The translations under genes were made by a program, and so were the position numbers. A stretch of 64,000 nucleotides of DNA, from assembly GCF_041081105.1 (NCBI RefSeq), contig NZ_CP163528.1, forward strand, positions 4,464,001 to 4,528,000, written 5' to 3'. The stretch is from Promicromonospora sp. Populi (GTDB lineage Bacteria > Actinomycetota > Actinomycetes > Actinomycetales > Cellulomonadaceae). Shown piece by piece: positions 40,176-49,700 of the stretch (position 1 is its first letter; each line of letters opens with the position of its first letter). Under the pieces are notes generated by a model. That model had not been told where the DNA came from, ran no database searches, and was given only the letters and a program-made list of their open reading frames with translations.

Positions 40176-41195
40176 TCAGCCGAGCGCGATGGCACGCAGC
40201 GACTCGCACATGATGGTCGTCGAGTGATGGGCGACTACGTGTTCCCGCGCGGCCCAGCCCATGCGCGCGGCGCGGTCGCGGTCGTCGAGCAGCCCGAGCA
40301 CGGCCTCGGCCATCGCCTCCGGGTCCTGCGGGGGCACCAGCTCGCCGGTCTTGCCCGGCACCACGTAGTCGTCCATCCCCGGGGTCGTGCAGGCGACGAC
40401 GGGCCGGGCGCAGGCACCCGCCTCCAGGGCGACGGTCATGCCGGAGACGTGCCAGTTGGGGCGCGTCGCGATGGCGACGGCGGACGCGCGGGCGAACAGC
40501 CGGCGCACCTCGTCGTGGGGGATGAACTCGTGTCGCTCGACGCCCGTGGGAACTGGCAGCGGGCTCTTGGAGCCGATGATGACCCGGGCGTCGGAGCGGG
40601 CCCGCAGCACGAGCTCCAGCGCCGCGTACAGCGTCTCGGGGTCCCGGTCGCGGTCTCCGCCGATGCTCGTGACCAGCGGCTGCTCCGGGTAGGCCGACGG
40701 CGCGTAGAACTCCGTGTCCACGCCGAACGGTAGGTGATGGACTGGTGGGTGGCCGGCGCCGAGCCAGGACTCCACCCGCTCGACCTGCGGGCGGGCCAGG
40801 GTCCAGAGCACGTCCATGCTCCGCAGTGCCGTGCGCGTGGCGTGCACCGCCGGTGTGGCCGCGCCCGCCGCGACGGCGTCGGTCGCCCAGATGACGCCGC
40901 AGGCGTGCCGGCGGGCTCGCACCTGGGAGCGCATGGCGACCGCCAGTGACTCCTCCCACGTGATTGCGACGTCCAGCTTCGGCTCGCCGAACGTCGGCAG
41001 GGCCAAGCCCCGCGCATAGGCCTGGGTGGCGAGCCGCGACGGGGGCCGGACCTCGCGGTCAGTCAGCGTGAGGCCCGGGGACGCGAGCCCGTCAAGGCCG
41101 TACGGCCAGCGGCTGGGTACAGGGCTGGCGGCATTGCGCTCGGCCCACCGGGCCACGCCCCGTCCCTCGGGGAAGACGACTCCGACGTCGACCAT
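40176..41195 (-). CDS. Glycosyltransferase family 4
   Basis: 339 residues. The C-terminal GT-B domain is clear: VTSIGGDRDRDPETLYAALELV, RVIIGSKSPL, FIPHDEVRRLFARASAVAIATRP, and the donor site HVSGMTVALEAGACARPVVA with LVPPQDPEAMAEAV. The N-terminal domain (VDVGVVFPEGRGVARWAERN) is less typical. ATG 41195 is chosen for GAGGAG 7 nt upstream; ATG 41213 lacks a ribosome site. Last gene of a four-gene minus-strand run (44798 to 40176) with the flippase 26 nt upstream. Confidence 0.87.
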   Translation of the reverse strand: MVDVGVVFPEGRGVARWAERNAASPVPSRWPYGLDGLASPGLTLTDREVRPPSRLATQAYARGLALPTFGEPKLDVAITWEESLAVAMRSQVRARRHACGVIWATDAVAAGAATPAVHATRTALRSMDVLWTLARPQVERVESWLGAGHPPVHHLPFGVDTEFYAPSAYPEQPLVTSIGGDRDRDPETLYAALELVLRARSDARVIIGSKSPLPVPTGVERHEFIPHDEVRRLFARASAVAIATRPNWHVSGMTVALEAGACARPVVACTTPGMDDYVVPGKTGELVPPQDPEAMAEAVLGLLDDRDRAARMGWAAREHVVAHHSTTIMCESLRAIALG

Positions 41196-41221
41196 GGGTT
41201 CAGCTCCTCGCATCTGTCGAG

Positions 41222-42532
41222 TCACGCCTGCCGCGCCATCGACCGGCGCACCCACAGCGCGTTGGGGATCACCTGGCACACCAGCACGGACACGGACGTC
41301 GCCCACACGGGGCCGGCGGCGCCGAGGTGGGGGATCGCCCACCAGGTCAGGCCGAGGTTCAGGGGGATCATCAGCACGATCGGGAGCACCTGTGCCCGGA
41401 GCCCGGGGCCGTCGGTCATGTACATGCCCACCGGGTACTTGGCCGCCTGCAGCACCGTGAACACGACGAACGCGACGACGATCGACATCGTGAGGCCGAA
41501 CTCGCCGCCGGTCACCAGCGGGACCACCACCGGCAGCAGCGCGGCCAGGACCAGCGCCAGCACGATGCCCGCCACGACGAACACCCCGGTGGCCCGGAAT
41601 GGCGAAGCCTTTACCGACTGGCTGCGAGCCCGCGCGAAGTGTGGCCACAGCGCTACCCCCGCCGTGGCCACCGCGCCGAGGACGACGCCGAAGAGCTGGG
41701 AGGCGAGGTTGTATCGCGCGAGGTCCAGGGGCGTGCCCTGGTGGCTCAGCAGGATCCGGCCGGTCTGCATGGCGATCGGCAGCGAGATCATCTGCACGAG
41801 CATGGGCCACGCGGTGTCGAACACGGGGACCCCGGGGACGGTCCGGAGCCGGTGCACGTCCCGGAACGCGGCACCGACCTGGGGCCGGACCAGGCGGGAC
41901 GCGGTGATCAGCAGCACCACCGCCACGACGGCCGCCGCGGCGTAGGAGGCGACGGCGAGGAAGTTGCCCGAACCATTCCCGGTGAGCAGGACCACGAGCA
42001 CGCCCGCCATGACCAGCGGTGCGGTGAGCCCGGTGAGCGCGATCTGCAGGGCGTTGCGGCCGAGCCCCACCAGGATCCGGGCGCCGACACCGAGCGGCAG
42101 TGCCAGGCCGAGGACCATGACGCACACCGTCGCGGTGGCCGCGCCGCCGTCGAGCAGGCCGGGGCCGAGCAGCACCGGCCACCAGCCGAGCAGCCCGAGC
42201 AGGGCACCAGCGGTCGCGATCACCAGGCCCGAGCAGAGCATCACCCGGAAGGCGCTGGTCAGCGTCCTGCGCACGACGGGGTCGGTGTCGACCCGGTCCG
42301 TCGACGCCATGGCGTTCACCACGACGGCGGCCACGCCGAGGTCGGCGAACGGGATGAGCGCGGGAAGGGACGTCAGGAGCCCGTACTGGGCGTACTGGCC
42401 GACACCGAACTGTTCGATGATCAGGCGAGCGGTCACCATGCCGAGCAGTCCGGAGAGGCCGGTCACGACCACCTGGACGACCGCGCTGTTCCCGACGGAA
42501 CGCCAGGGCGAGCCCACCCGGGCCGTGCTCAC
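41222..42532 (-). CDS. Wzx-type polysaccharide flippase (MOP/MATE-like superfamily)
   Basis: 436 residues, about 12 hydrophobic helices. GNSAVVQVVVTGLSGLLGMVTARLI opens the protein in the way of the polysaccharide transporter family, and FADLGVAAVVVNAMA follows; the later helices run up to VCQVIPNALWVRR. It should flip the undecaprenyl-PP-linked repeat unit across the membrane for polymerisation by the protein encoded at 50026. GTG 42532 overlaps the previous stop (GTGA). Confidence 0.88.
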   Translation of the reverse strand: MSTARVGSPWRSVGNSAVVQVVVTGLSGLLGMVTARLIIEQFGVGQYAQYGLLTSLPALIPFADLGVAAVVVNAMASTDRVDTDPVVRRTLTSAFRVMLCSGLVIATAGALLGLLGWWPVLLGPGLLDGGAATATVCVMVLGLALPLGVGARILVGLGRNALQIALTGLTAPLVMAGVLVVLLTGNGSGNFLAVASYAAAAVVAVVLLITASRLVRPQVGAAFRDVHRLRTVPGVPVFDTAWPMLVQMISLPIAMQTGRILLSHQGTPLDLARYNLASQLFGVVLGAVATAGVALWPHFARARSQSVKASPFRATGVFVVAGIVLALVLAALLPVVVPLVTGGEFGLTMSIVVAFVVFTVLQAAKYPVGMYMTDGPGLRAQVLPIVLMIPLNLGLTWWAIPHLGAAGPVWATSVSVLVCQVIPNALWVRRSMARQA

Positions 42533-43569
42533 GCGGATGCCCTGGCGCGGGGCGTGGCAGACCTCGTGCGGGACCCCGCACGAGACAGCGCCAGCCGATA
42601 GATCGCGAGGTGCGCCTGCCCGGCGTCGTCCCACTCGCGCGCGCTCAGGTCCGGGGACGCCGCGCGCGGCTCGCGGGCCGCAGCGAGCGCGGCCTCGACG
42701 GCCCCGGCCGTCAGGTCCCCGGTGAAGGTGTGGATCCAGCCCGGACCGACCTCCGCCGACAGATCGGCATTGACGGGGGTGTCCGGCACGAGGACCGGCC
42801 GGTCGAGCGAGAGCGCGGCCAGGACGGTCCCGGAGTTGTGCATGAACCGGTAGGGCAGCACCACGAGTTCCGCCGCGGTCACGGCGGCGACGAGCTCGTC
42901 GTCGGACAGGTAACCGAAGCCGAGGGTGACCCGGGGGTCGCCGTTGGCCAGGTCGGTGATGGTGGCCGCGAGCCCCGGGGACGACGCCGCGCCTGCGATC
43001 CCGAGCGTGAGCGAGTCGTCGGCGACGGACCGGAATGCCTCGACCAGCCCTTCGACACCCTTGTACCGGCGGACGAGGCCGACGTACTGGAGCCGGCCGG
43101 GCACCGCCGGAGAGCGGGGGCCGGTGTACCAGTCGCGATAGTGGCCGTGCGGGATCGTCGTGCTCGGCCCGGGGCAGTCGGTGCGGTCGTTCAGCACGAT
43201 GCGGTGCGTGGTCAGCCGGTCGAACCAGCGCAGCAGGAGCCGCTGGGCGCCGCTCGCGTCGGCTGGGAGCTCGACGTTGTGCATCGTGCGGACCACCGGC
43301 GTGCGGGCGATCGTCAGCCTCACGAGGAGCAGGGCGGCGAGCACCCAGCGCACGAGGCGGCCCGAGCGCCGCCGTCCGCCCTGGCCCAGGATGGTCTCCG
43401 GCCAGTGCAGGTGCACCACGTCGTAGCGGCCGAGCAGGGCCGCCCGGTAGGAGAACGTGACGACCTCGACGCCCGGGGTGCGGCGCAGCGCCGTCGTGAG
43501 CATCGTGATGTACGGGTTGGTGGTAGGCCCCGGCTCGCGGTGCGAGGTCAGGACGCGGACGCCGGTCAC
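42529..43569 (-). CDS. Glycosyltransferase (GT-B, GT4-like)
   Basis: 346 residues. VVHLHWPETILG and TPVVRTMHNVELPADAS are typical of the GumK/PssF-like group with HLHWPE and HN motifs. GRLQYVGLVRRYKGVEGLVEAF starts the C-terminal domain, and VVLPYRFMHNSGTVLAALSLDRPVLVP, read in pieces, forms the donor site. No E-x7-E is obvious. It acts in repeat-unit assembly. GTG 43569 overlaps the upstream GT stop and the gene's own stop overlaps the flippase start (both GTGA), so the group is tightly coupled. Confidence 0.85.
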   Translation of the reverse strand: MTGVRVLTSHREPGPTTNPYITMLTTALRRTPGVEVVTFSYRAALLGRYDVVHLHWPETILGQGGRRRSGRLVRWVLAALLLVRLTIARTPVVRTMHNVELPADASGAQRLLLRWFDRLTTHRIVLNDRTDCPGPSTTIPHGHYRDWYTGPRSPAVPGRLQYVGLVRRYKGVEGLVEAFRSVADDSLTLGIAGAASSPGLAATITDLANGDPRVTLGFGYLSDDELVAAVTAAELVVLPYRFMHNSGTVLAALSLDRPVLVPDTPVNADLSAEVGPGWIHTFTGDLTAGAVEAALAAAREPRAASPDLSAREWDDAGQAHLAIYRLALSRAGSRTRSATPRARASA

Positions 43570-44798
43570 GTGACGCTCCGGGTAGGAGTGTCGGTGTCGG
43601 TGTCGGCGGCGTCAGTGGCAGTCCGGTAGAGACGCGTGACGACGGCCGGGAGCCGGGAGGTGGACCACCGGCTGGACGGTACGCCCGGGGCGGTGGCGGC
43701 CTCGGCAAGCCGGTCGGCCAGGTGTCCGACCACGTCGCCCTCAAGATCGGCAGGCCGGGCGTTGGAGTCGGCCAGGAGCGGCACTCCGCCGAGCGGCAGA
43801 CAGACCACGGGGCGCCCTAGGGCGCTCGCCTCGGCCGCCACCCAGCCGGCCTGGTCGTGCATCGACGGGAACAGCATCGCGTCGCACCCGGCGATCGCGT
43901 CGAGGACCTCGGCCCGCGGGCGGTGCCCGTGGAACACGATGCGGCCCGTCACGGCCCGCCGGCGGGCGAGTCGCTCGAGCGCCGTCCGCTCGTACCCCGT
44001 GCCGTAGACGTGCAGCTCCCAGCCGGGGGTACGCGCGAGCGCCTCGATCGCGAGCCGCCCGCCCTTCCAGGCCAGCAGCCGGCCGACGAACACCGCGCGC
44101 CTGGCGGACTCGCTCTCCGGCGCGGGCCGAGCCGGCCGGGCGCGCTTCGGCAGGTCGTCGTCGAGCGCTGCGTTCGGTTCCACGACCACGTGCAGGGCCC
44201 TGCGGAATCGTCGCGCGACGGTCTCGTTCTGCGCGACGACGACGGTCGCGCGCCGCGCGGCGGCATCGCCCCACACGGCCCGCAGCGGCGCGGTGAGCAC
44301 GCCGCGGAGCAGCTCCGTGACCGTTCCACGCAGCCCGAGCCAGCGCACCAGGCGCAGGGGGATGCTGCTCGCGCCGCCCACCGGGCCCCAGACGACGGGT
44401 AGGTCCCGGACCCGCGCCAGCCCGCAGGGCAGCCAGTCGTTCGCGAACGTCACATGGTGGCCGACGTCGAACGGCGTGGCCCGGTGCAGCTCGGCGGCAC
44501 GCCGGGCCAGCGCGCGCTGCCAGAGCACGTAGTACCAGTACACGTCGCTGCCGCGGCGCTTGCGGGCGAGCACACGTTCGGACAGGTCGAGGTACTCGAC
44601 GGTCAGGTGCTGAGCGAGCTCCGGCTCGCGCGCGAGCTCGGCAGTGATCGCGGGGGCGAACCTGTGCCGGGTGACCACGTGCACCCGGTGGGACCTGGCC
44701 GCCGCCCGGGCGAACGCCCAGCCTGCTGCGGCTTCCGGCTCGTCACCGGGCCCACACGCATAGGCGCTCATCAGGACGCGCGGGTGAACCTGCTGCAC
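43566..44798 (-). CDS. Glycosyltransferase family 4
   Basis: 410 residues. LMSAYACGPGDEPEAAAGWAF is the N-terminal signature of a GT4 subgroup in actinobacterial polysaccharide clusters. VVWGPVGGASSIPLRL, AVFVGRLLAWKGGRLAIEAL and MLFPSMHDQAGWVAAEASALGRPV, read in parts, follow. The tail ends in a short Thr/Asp repeat (ADTDTDTPT). First gene of the minus-strand run. The promoter is shared with the divergent GT2 gene: TACCGT on the minus strand (44841-44846). Confidence 0.87.
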   Translation of the reverse strand: MQQVHPRVLMSAYACGPGDEPEAAAGWAFARAAARSHRVHVVTRHRFAPAITAELAREPELAQHLTVEYLDLSERVLARKRRGSDVYWYYVLWQRALARRAAELHRATPFDVGHHVTFANDWLPCGLARVRDLPVVWGPVGGASSIPLRLVRWLGLRGTVTELLRGVLTAPLRAVWGDAAARRATVVVAQNETVARRFRRALHVVVEPNAALDDDLPKRARPARPAPESESARRAVFVGRLLAWKGGRLAIEALARTPGWELHVYGTGYERTALERLARRRAVTGRIVFHGHRPRAEVLDAIAGCDAMLFPSMHDQAGWVAAEASALGRPVVCLPLGGVPLLADSNARPADLEGDVVGHLADRLAEAATAPGVPSSRWSTSRLPAVVTRLYRTATDAADTDTDTPTRSVT

Positions 44799-44839
44799 GA
44801 GTCTCGGCTCTCCAGAGGATCAAGGGGGCGGGGCCACGC

Positions 44840-44846
44840 TACGGTA
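44840..44846. promoter_or_regulatory. Overlapping -10 boxes of divergent glycosyltransferase genes
   Basis: TACGGTA reads TACGGT on plus (44840-44845) and TACCGT on minus (44846-44841). Both start codons are about 36 nt beyond the implied start sites and have ribosome sites. Heptamers GGGTGAA flank it at 44782-44788 and 44893-44899. Confidence 0.45.
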
Positions 44847-44887
44847 ACTGCCGGATCAGCCGTCGAGGTGCCTGGGAAGGGGTGATT

Positions 44888-45835
44888 GTGGTGGGTGAAG
44901 TTCGGATGGAACGGTTGGTTGTTGCCGTGCTCACCTACCGACGCCCGGAGCGGATCGCGGCACTCGTCCCGCTGCTCGTGGATCAGGCAGGTGACCTGAC
45001 GCGCCGGGCCGAAGGCGTCGAGGCGAGCGTGCTGGTGGTCGACAACGATCCGGCTGGTGCCGGTGCGGCCGCGGTGGCCGGTCTCGGTGCGGTCGCCGTC
45101 GTCGAGCCCGAGCCAGGGATCTCCGCCGCCCGGAACCGGGCGCTGCGCGCAGCGCACGACCAGGACCTGCTCGTGTTCGTGGACGACGACGAGCTGCCGC
45201 ACGCCGACTGGTTGCACGCCCTCCACGCGACGTACCGCGCGACCGGCGCCGCCGCCGTCGCCGGGCCCGTGGTGTCCCGGTACGCGGGCGAGCCCGAACC
45301 ATGGGTCGTCGCCGGCGGCTTCTACGACCGCGCCCACCGCGGCGGGCTCCGCACCGGCGACCAGGTCAGGAGCGCCGCGACGAACAATCTCCTGCTCGAC
45401 CTGCGTGTGGTCCGGCGGGCGGACCTCGTGTTCGATCCCGCCCTGGGGCTCTCGGGAGGCGAGGACACCCTCTTCACGAGCGCGCTGACCGCGGCAGGCG
45501 GGCGCATCGTCTGGTGCGCCGAGGCCGTCGTGTCCGACGTCGTGCCCGCCGACCGGCTCACCCGCCCCTACCTCCTGGCGCGCACCGCGGGACTCGCGAA
45601 CGCGTCGGCGCGCGTCGCGCTCATGCTCGCGCCAAGCCGGGGCCGGCGGGCCGTGGTGCGGGCGCGCCTCCTGGCGGCCGGGCTGGCGCGCGGGGTCCTC
45701 GGGGGTTTGGGGGTCGCGGTAGCGGCGGTGCGGGGCGACGTCGCGCAGGACGCGCGCGGCCGGCGGACCCTCGCCAGGTCCCGTGGTGAGCTGCTCGCGA
45801 CGCGCGGCAAGGTGCTGCTGCCGTACGCCCGGTAG
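44888..45835 (+). CDS. Glycosyltransferase family 2
   Basis: 315 residues, GT-A fold. VVAVLTYRRPERIAALVPLL opens it, VVEPEPGISAARNRAL and LLVFVDDDELPHADWL (DDD metal site) follow, and SGGEDTLFTSALTAAGG is the catalytic acidic region. Membership in the repeat-unit assembly line is inferred from context. The start is uncertain: GTG 44888 has GGAAGG at good distance, while GTG 44882, GTG 44891 and ATG 44906 are in frame. Confidence 0.88.
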   Translation: MVGEVRMERLVVAVLTYRRPERIAALVPLLVDQAGDLTRRAEGVEASVLVVDNDPAGAGAAAVAGLGAVAVVEPEPGISAARNRALRAAHDQDLLVFVDDDELPHADWLHALHATYRATGAAAVAGPVVSRYAGEPEPWVVAGGFYDRAHRGGLRTGDQVRSAATNNLLLDLRVVRRADLVFDPALGLSGGEDTLFTSALTAAGGRIVWCAEAVVSDVVPADRLTRPYLLARTAGLANASARVALMLAPSRGRRAVVRARLLAAGLARGVLGGLGVAVAAVRGDVAQDARGRRTLARSRGELLATRGKVLLPYAR

Positions 45836-45895
45836 GGGTGAAGTCCGCCAGAACACTGGGGTAGCGAGGCGACGCGGGATTACGCTCCAGGAATC

Positions 45896-46582
45896 ATGCC
45901 CACATCTGCTCTCGTCACCCGGTACGTCACCCGGCGTCGGCTCCTGATCGCGCTCGTTGTGCTCGTCCTTGCGGCCGCCGCCGTCGTGGCGGTGGTAGTG
46001 GCGCTCCGATCCGACGCCGACCCGGCGGCCGGTGCTACGCCGTCGACCACTTCGACGGCGTCGGCCGGCACGGGTACCGAGGGCGACGCCGAGCCGAGCG
46101 ACGGCGATCCGGCTGACGACGAACCCAGCGGAGGCACCGACGCGGAACCCAGCGGCGGTACCGACGAGGGGGAGGCGCCCGCGCCCCGGGAGACGCTGGA
46201 GCCGAGGCCGTTCGACGCCGAGGCGACGCCCGAGCCGGGTGTCACCCTGACGGTGCCGCTCGTCGAGGAGGTGACCGGCGAGGCGAATATCCCCGGCGAG
46301 GTGGGCGGCCCCGCCCTGCGGTTCACCGTCGAGCTCATGAACGGCACGGGCACGACGCTCGACCTGCGGACCGTGGTGGTGAACGCCTACTACGGCGCCG
46401 ACCGCACGCCGGCCGCGCCCCTGCTCAAGCCGGGTGGCAAGGCGTTCGAGGCGGAGGCCGGTGAGGACGACTCGGCCCGCGGGGTGTTCATCTTCAACAT
46501 CCCGACCGAGTTCCAGGACGACGTCGAGCTTGAGGTCGACCCGGGCATCGGGTCGGCGATCGTCATCTTTACCGGTGCCTGA
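45896..46582 (+). CDS. Single-pass membrane protein with extracytoplasmic Ig-like domain
   Basis: 228 residues; function not recognised. An N-terminal helix (RLLIALVVLVLAAAAVVAVVVAL, about 15-37) is followed by a Gly/Glu/Asp/Thr-rich linker (40-105) with a PSGGTD repeat, and a C-terminal beta-rich domain (LTVPLVEEVTGEANIPG onwards, with ALRFTVELMNGTGTTLDL) resembling DUF4352-like extracytoplasmic domains. It sits between a glycosyltransferase and the large secreted protein, so a role in polymer attachment or export at the cell surface is a guess. -10 TACGCT at 45881-45886; heptamer GGGTGAA at 45836-45842. Confidence 0.7.
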   Translation: MPTSALVTRYVTRRRLLIALVVLVLAAAAVVAVVVALRSDADPAAGATPSTTSTASAGTGTEGDAEPSDGDPADDEPSGGTDAEPSGGTDEGEAPAPRETLEPRPFDAEATPEPGVTLTVPLVEEVTGEANIPGEVGGPALRFTVELMNGTGTTLDLRTVVVNAYYGADRTPAAPLLKPGGKAFEAEAGEDDSARGVFIFNIPTEFQDDVELEVDPGIGSAIVIFTGA

Positions 46583-46603
46583 GGCAGCGGAGATCACCCC
46601 CCG

Positions 46604-46610
46604 TTCACCC
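46604..46610 (+). promoter_or_regulatory. TTCACCC half-site upstream of the secreted LamG/PKD protein
   Basis: The heptamer ends 33 nt before TAGCGT (46644-46649), the likely -10 of this operon. ATCACCC lies 12 nt upstream of it. Same distance rule as the complete inverted repeats at 37284 and 56461. The implied 5' leader is about 74 nt and ends in GAGG, 5 nt before GTG 46730. Confidence 0.45.
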
Positions 46611-46729
46611 TGGTTTGACCGCGCCGACCGACCTGTCCGCTATTAGCGTGATGGGCAGTCATCCCTACAGGTCCACATCGTCCGGCACTCAACATCCGGC
46701 GGGCCCATTTCTCCCCTTTTGAGGTCCTT

Positions 46730-49700
46730 GTGTCCCATCGCATCCTGCCCGGCCGGCGCGTCGCCGCCGTCCTCGCGAGCATCACGCTCGTGGTCACCTC
46801 GCTCGCGGCTGTGCCAATGGCCTCCGCAGCGCCGACGGCCTCCGCCGCGAAAGCGGTCGCGGCCGACGTCGCCGAGCCGACGGCCGACCCGGCGTCCGTG
46901 TCCGCCGACGCGCTGCCGACCGTGCAGGTCGACGGGATCGTGTGGAAGCAGGTCATCGTCGGAAACACGGTGTACGTCGGCGGCGAGTTCCAGAACGCCC
47001 GGCCGGCCGGTGCAGCTCCCGGCACGAACCTGGTGCCCCGCACGAACCTGCTGGCCTACAACCTGACGACCGGCGTGCTGATCACGTCGTTCAACCACAC
47101 GCTGAACGGCAACGTCACCGACCTGGCGGCGTCGCCGGACGGGACGCGGCTCTACGCGGTGGGCGGGTTCACGACGGTCGACGGCGTCACCCGCAACCGC
47201 ATCGCCGCGTTCAACCTGCCGACCGGCACCCTGAACACGTCGTTCGTCCCGAGCCCGAACGGCAACACGAAGGCCGTCGCGGCCACCAACACCACCGTCT
47301 ACTTCGGCGGGTGGTTCGGCGGCGTCAACGGCGCCACGCGTTACCGCCTGGCAGCCGTGAACGCGTCGAACGGCGCCCTGCGCCCCGGGTTCGTGCCGGT
47401 TGTCGACGACCGGCAGGTGCAGTCCATCGTCGTGTCGCCGGACGAGCAGTCCGTGGCGATCTCGGGGACGTTCACCTCGGTCAACTCCGACACGCAGAAC
47501 GGCTACGGCATCGCGTGGCTCGACGCCGCCACTGGCGCTACGCGCAACCTCCCGATCAACCACACGGAGATCCGCAACGCCGGAGACAACTCCAGCATCC
47601 TGCGCCTGGCGACCGACGGCGAGGCCTGGTACGGCGTCGGCTGGCACTACGGCAGGGGCGGCACTACCGAGGGCACCTTCAAGGCGAGCTGGGCCGACGG
47701 CACGCTGATCTGGCTCGAGGACTGCCACGGCGACACCTACGACGTGGCCCCGGTGGGCAATGTCGTCTACACCGCCAGCCACAAGCACTACTGCGGCAAC
47801 AGCGGCGGGTTCCCGCAGACGAACCCGTGGAACTTCTACCACTCGACCGCCTGGATCAACGAGGTGCGGGGCACCAACACCGAGGACATCTGGGGATACC
47901 CGGACCACCCGGGCACACCGCGCCCGGAGCTCCTGACCTGGCACCCCCTGACCGACGTCGGGACGTACACCGGGAAGGAGCAGGCCGTGTGGACGGTCTC
48001 CGGCAACGCGGACTACGTGCTGTACGGCGGCGAGTTCCCCCGGGTCAACGGCGTCGGGCAGCAGGGGATCGTCCGGTACGCGAAGCGCTCCAGTGCCCCG
48101 AACAACGTGGGCCCGGTCGACTCCGGCGCGACGATCAACCCGACGGTGGCCTCCGTATCGGGGGGTACCGTCCGGCTCAACCTGACCACCACGTGGGACC
48201 GCGACGACGAGGCCCTCACGTACCGGATCTACCGCGACACGGAGGCGAACGCGCCCGTCTTCGAGGAGACGATCGCCACCAAGTTCTGGCTGCCGCAGAA
48301 GCGGACCGCGCGGGACACCGGCCTCGCGGCCGGCTCGGAGCACAGCTACCGCCTGACGGTCACCGACCCGTCGGGCAACGTGAAGCGGTCGGACTGGGTG
48401 CCTGTCACCGTGTCGAGCACTCCGTCCAGCGACTACGCGGACACCGTGGTGCAGGACGGCGCCGCGAACTTCTGGCGCCTCGGCGAGCCCCTGGGGTCGA
48501 CGCCGACCTACGACTGGGCGGGCGGGGCGGACCTCACCGTGCCGTCGACCGTCCGGCTCGGCACCGCCGGCGCCATCACCGGTGACCCGAACACCGCCGC
48601 GACGTTCCAGAACTCCTCGTCGAGCAGGCTCGTCGCTACCAGTGCCAATATCGCCCCCGCGCCGAACACGTTCACGGTCGAGGCCTGGATCAAGGGCACC
48701 GGCACCGGCCGGATCGTCGGCTACGGCAACAGCAACAGCGCCACGGGCACCTCCAGCTCCACCGACCGGCTCCTCTACATCGACTCCGGTGGCCGCCTCC
48801 AGTTCGGCGTGAACAACGGCAGCAGGCTCACGCTCCGGTCGCCGGCACGGGTCAACGACGGCGCCTGGCACCACGTGGTCGGCACGCTCGGCTCCGGCGG
48901 CATGCAGCTCTTCGTCGACGGCGTCCGGGTCGGCAACCGGACCGACGTGACCAACGGCCAGGCCTTCAACGGCTACTGGCGGATCGGCGCCGACACCCTG
49001 AGCAACTGGCCCAACCGCCCGCTGCTCGGTGACCGATACACCGGCGTGGCGGACGACGTCGCGATCTACCCGACCGCGCTGTCCACGGCCACCGTGCTGG
49101 ACCACTACACGGTCGCCGTGAACGGCGGCCGCCCGAACCGGGCGCCGGTCGCAGAGGCGACGGCCGAGATCCACGGCTTCGACCTGACGGTGGACGGCAG
49201 CGGGTCCTCCGACCCGGACGGCCCCATCTCGTCCTGGGCCTGGAACTTCGGTGACGGCACAACGGGCACCGGTGCGCAGGCCACTCACACCTACGCCGCA
49301 CCCGGGACATACACCGTGACCCTCACGGTGTCGGACGGCGAGGGCGGGTCTGCCCAGGACGCCGTCCAGGTCGAGGCCACGGCTCCGGCCGAGTTCGCGG
49401 CCGACGACTTCGGACGCGACGTGACCGGCGGCTGGGGCACGGCCCCTGTGGGCGGCCTCTGGACCATCTCGGGCGCTGCGTCGAGCTTCTCCCTCGCCGG
49501 GGGAGAGGGCGTCATGGCACTGCCCACGGCCGGTTCGAACCGGAAGGCCCAGCTGCAGGGCGTGTCGGAGTCGGACGTCGAGCTCAGGACGGTGCTGTCG
49601 CTCGACGAGATCTCCGACGGCGGCGGAACGTTCGTCTCTCTCGCGGGCCGCACGAGCGGGTTTACCAGCGAGTACCGGGCGAAGGCCTGGGTCAAGTCGA

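Noticed and set aside
43566..43744. Extension of the flippase frame upstream to 43744
   Set aside because: That part overlaps two glycosyltransferase genes in another frame; GTG 42532 with GTGA overlap is the natural start.
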